Assembly: GCA_049115715.1 (NCBI GenBank)
Contig: JAGDZQ010000019.1
Coordinates: 1 to 64,000 of the forward strand
Source: JAMZMI01 sp049115715
GTDB lineage: Bacteria > Bacteroidota > Bacteroidia > Cytophagales > Cyclobacteriaceae
Reading direction: 5' to 3'
DNA: 64,000 nt
The translations under genes were made by a program, and so were the position numbers. The notes beneath the pieces were generated by a model. The model was given only the letters and a program-made list of their open reading frames with translations, did no database searches and had not been told where the DNA came from. Below are positions 62,820-64,000 of the stretch, piece by piece; the stretch's first letter is position 1; each line of letters opens with the position of its first letter.

Positions 62820-64000
62820 ATGTCTGACGAAAAAATCATCTTTTCAATGGCCGGGGTAAATAAAATCTACCCCCCAAAGAAACAAGTTTTAAAGAACATT
62901 TACTTATCCTTTTTTTATGGAGCCAAAATTGGTGTCCTTGGTCTAAACGGATCAGGAAAGTCTTCATTGCTCAGTATCATAGCAGGAATCGATAAAGAGT
63001 TTCAGGATGAGGTTGTTTTTTCCCCTGGATTCAGTGTTGGCTTATTGGAACAAGAACCAAAATTGGATCTCAATAAAACGGTCAAAGAGGTAATAAGCGA
63101 GGCTGTATCTGAAATTACAGATTTGCTGAAGGAATACGATGAGATTAATTTAAAATTCTCAGAACCGGAAATTCTTGAAGATCCTGACAAGATGAACGAC
63201 TTGATCGAAAAACAGGGAAAAGTACAGGAAAAATTGGATCATGCTGGGGCATGGGAACTCGACTCCAAACTGGAACGAGCAATGGATGCACTCAGAACTC
63301 CTCCCGAAGACGCTATCATTAAAAATCTATCCGGTGGTGAAAAAAGAAGAGTGGCGCTTTGCCGTTTGCTTCTTCAAAAGCCAGATGTATTGTTATTGGA
63401 TGAACCTACCAACCACTTGGATGCGGAATCGGTACATTGGCTTGAACAACACCTGCAACAGTATGAGGGCACTGTCATTGCTGTAACTCACGATAGATAT
63501 TTTCTAGACAATGTAGCTGGTTGGATTTTAGAATTGGATCGAGGTGAGGGTATTCCATGGAAAGGAAACTACTCTAGCTGGCTGGACCAGAAGCAAACAC
63601 GGCTAAAGGCAGAAGAGAAAACAGAGTCAAAACGCCAGAAGACTCTGGAAAGAGAATTGGAATGGGTGCGAATGTCTCCAAAGGGTCGTCAGTCTAAGGC
63701 AAAAGCACGTTTAAGTGCATACGATAAGTTACTTGGGCAAGAAGGAAAAGAAAAAGAATCTCAGCTAGAGTTATACATTCCTCCGGGACCAAGGCTTGGA
63801 GCTAAGGTGATAGAGGCAAATGGAGTTTCTAAATCTTATGGTGAAAAAGTGCTTTTCGAAGATCTAACCTTTAGCCTGCCTCAAGGTGGAATTGTAGGAA
63901 TAGTAGGTCCAAATGGCGCAGGAAAAACAACCCTTTTCAACCTCATCACTGGAAAAGAGCAGCCTGATGCTGGTACTTTCGAAGTTGGTGAAACTGTAGA
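62820..64000 (+). CDS. ettA: EttA, energy-dependent translational throttle ABC-F ATPase (partial)
   Basis: The window ends inside the gene; about 393 of some 555 residues are present. The first ABC domain has Walker A GLNGSGKSS (41-49), signature LSGGEKRRVAL (170-180) and Walker B LLLDEPTNHLDAES. The inter-domain linker follows, and a second Walker A (GPNGAGKTT) is near the end. The pairing WELDSKLERAMDALR and NLSGGEKRR is typical of EttA. It binds the ribosomal E site and responds to ATP/ADP level. The missing part holds the second signature. Confidence 0.95.
   Translation, partial: MSDEKIIFSMAGVNKIYPPKKQVLKNIYLSFFYGAKIGVLGLNGSGKSSLLSIIAGIDKEFQDEVVFSPGFSVGLLEQEPKLDLNKTVKEVISEAVSEITDLLKEYDEINLKFSEPEILEDPDKMNDLIEKQGKVQEKLDHAGAWELDSKLERAMDALRTPPEDAIIKNLSGGEKRRVALCRLLLQKPDVLLLDEPTNHLDAESVHWLEQHLQQYEGTVIAVTHDRYFLDNVAGWILELDRGEGIPWKGNYSSWLDQKQTRLKAEEKTESKRQKTLERELEWVRMSPKGRQSKAKARLSAYDKLLGQEGKEKESQLELYIPPGPRLGAKVIEANGVSKSYGEKVLFEDLTFSLPQGGIVGIVGPNGAGKTTLFNLITGKEQPDAGTFEVGETV

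Overview
The window comes from a Bacteroidota chromosome, most likely a Cytophagales-type marine or soil bacterium (inference). The evidence is low-to-moderate GC, a secreted protein ending in a type IX secretion (T9SS) type A sorting domain, Bacteroidota-style promoter elements (TAnnTTTG), AUG/UUG starts with little Shine-Dalgarno signal, a surface BtuG-like lipoprotein paired with a TonB receptor, and several families typical of the phylum (FAS1 lipoproteins, SIMPL, PP-loop COG2102, CWC/DUF5522). I found no tRNA, rRNA, CRISPR array, transposase or prophage. Most of the window is ordinary chromosomal backbone.

Layout. 0.5-5.0 kb: a minus-strand run of WD40 protein, DivIVA-like coiled coil, FolB, membrane class III cyclase and GT1 glycosyltransferase. 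5.1-7.8 kb: a PPTase, then a LytS/LytTR two-component pair with a small exported membrane protein. 7.9-13.8 kb: FAS1 lipoprotein, SirB1-like protein, acyl-CoA carboxylase beta subunit, MCE/MlaD protein and cell-wall amidase. 13.9-17.9 kb: LptD-like outer-membrane protein, a lone receiver domain and YebC. 18.3-20.7 kb: ECF sigma, putative anti-sigma and an outer-membrane protein. 20.8-26.9 kb: a 1358-residue T9SS cargo protein, a lipoprotein, a membrane protein and a PaaE-type oxidoreductase. 27-33.4 kb: purB, YdeI-like protein, FAD monooxygenase, metallopeptidase-like protein and an AraC-CPBP-SRPBCC operon.

The most coherent system is a cobalamin locus on the minus strand (33.4-42.5 kb). A promoter and a clear adenosylcobalamin riboswitch precede btuB. 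Tightly packed genes follow for a BtuG-like surface lipoprotein, a DUF6580 membrane protein, a BtuF-like protein without a signal peptide, CobU, CobT, CobS, a CobC-like phosphatase, a CWC-DUF5522 cysteine-rich protein and a COG2102 PP-loop ATPase. No BtuCD permease/ATPase and no corrin-ring genes lie in the locus, so it looks like uptake and salvage, with DUF6580 as an inferred candidate for inner-membrane transport.

42.9-52.4 kb holds SIMPL, PlsC, YwbE, PyrB-PyrR, EVE, M16 peptidase, O-methyltransferase and a LysM lytic transglycosylase. 52.6-58.0 kb is gene-sparse: an exported GH2 glycosidase and a TPR-transmembrane-LuxR regulator sit among long noncoding stretches. The end carries a MacB-type permease, queA, ispD, DUF2795 and DUF349 proteins, and the 5' two thirds of ettA.
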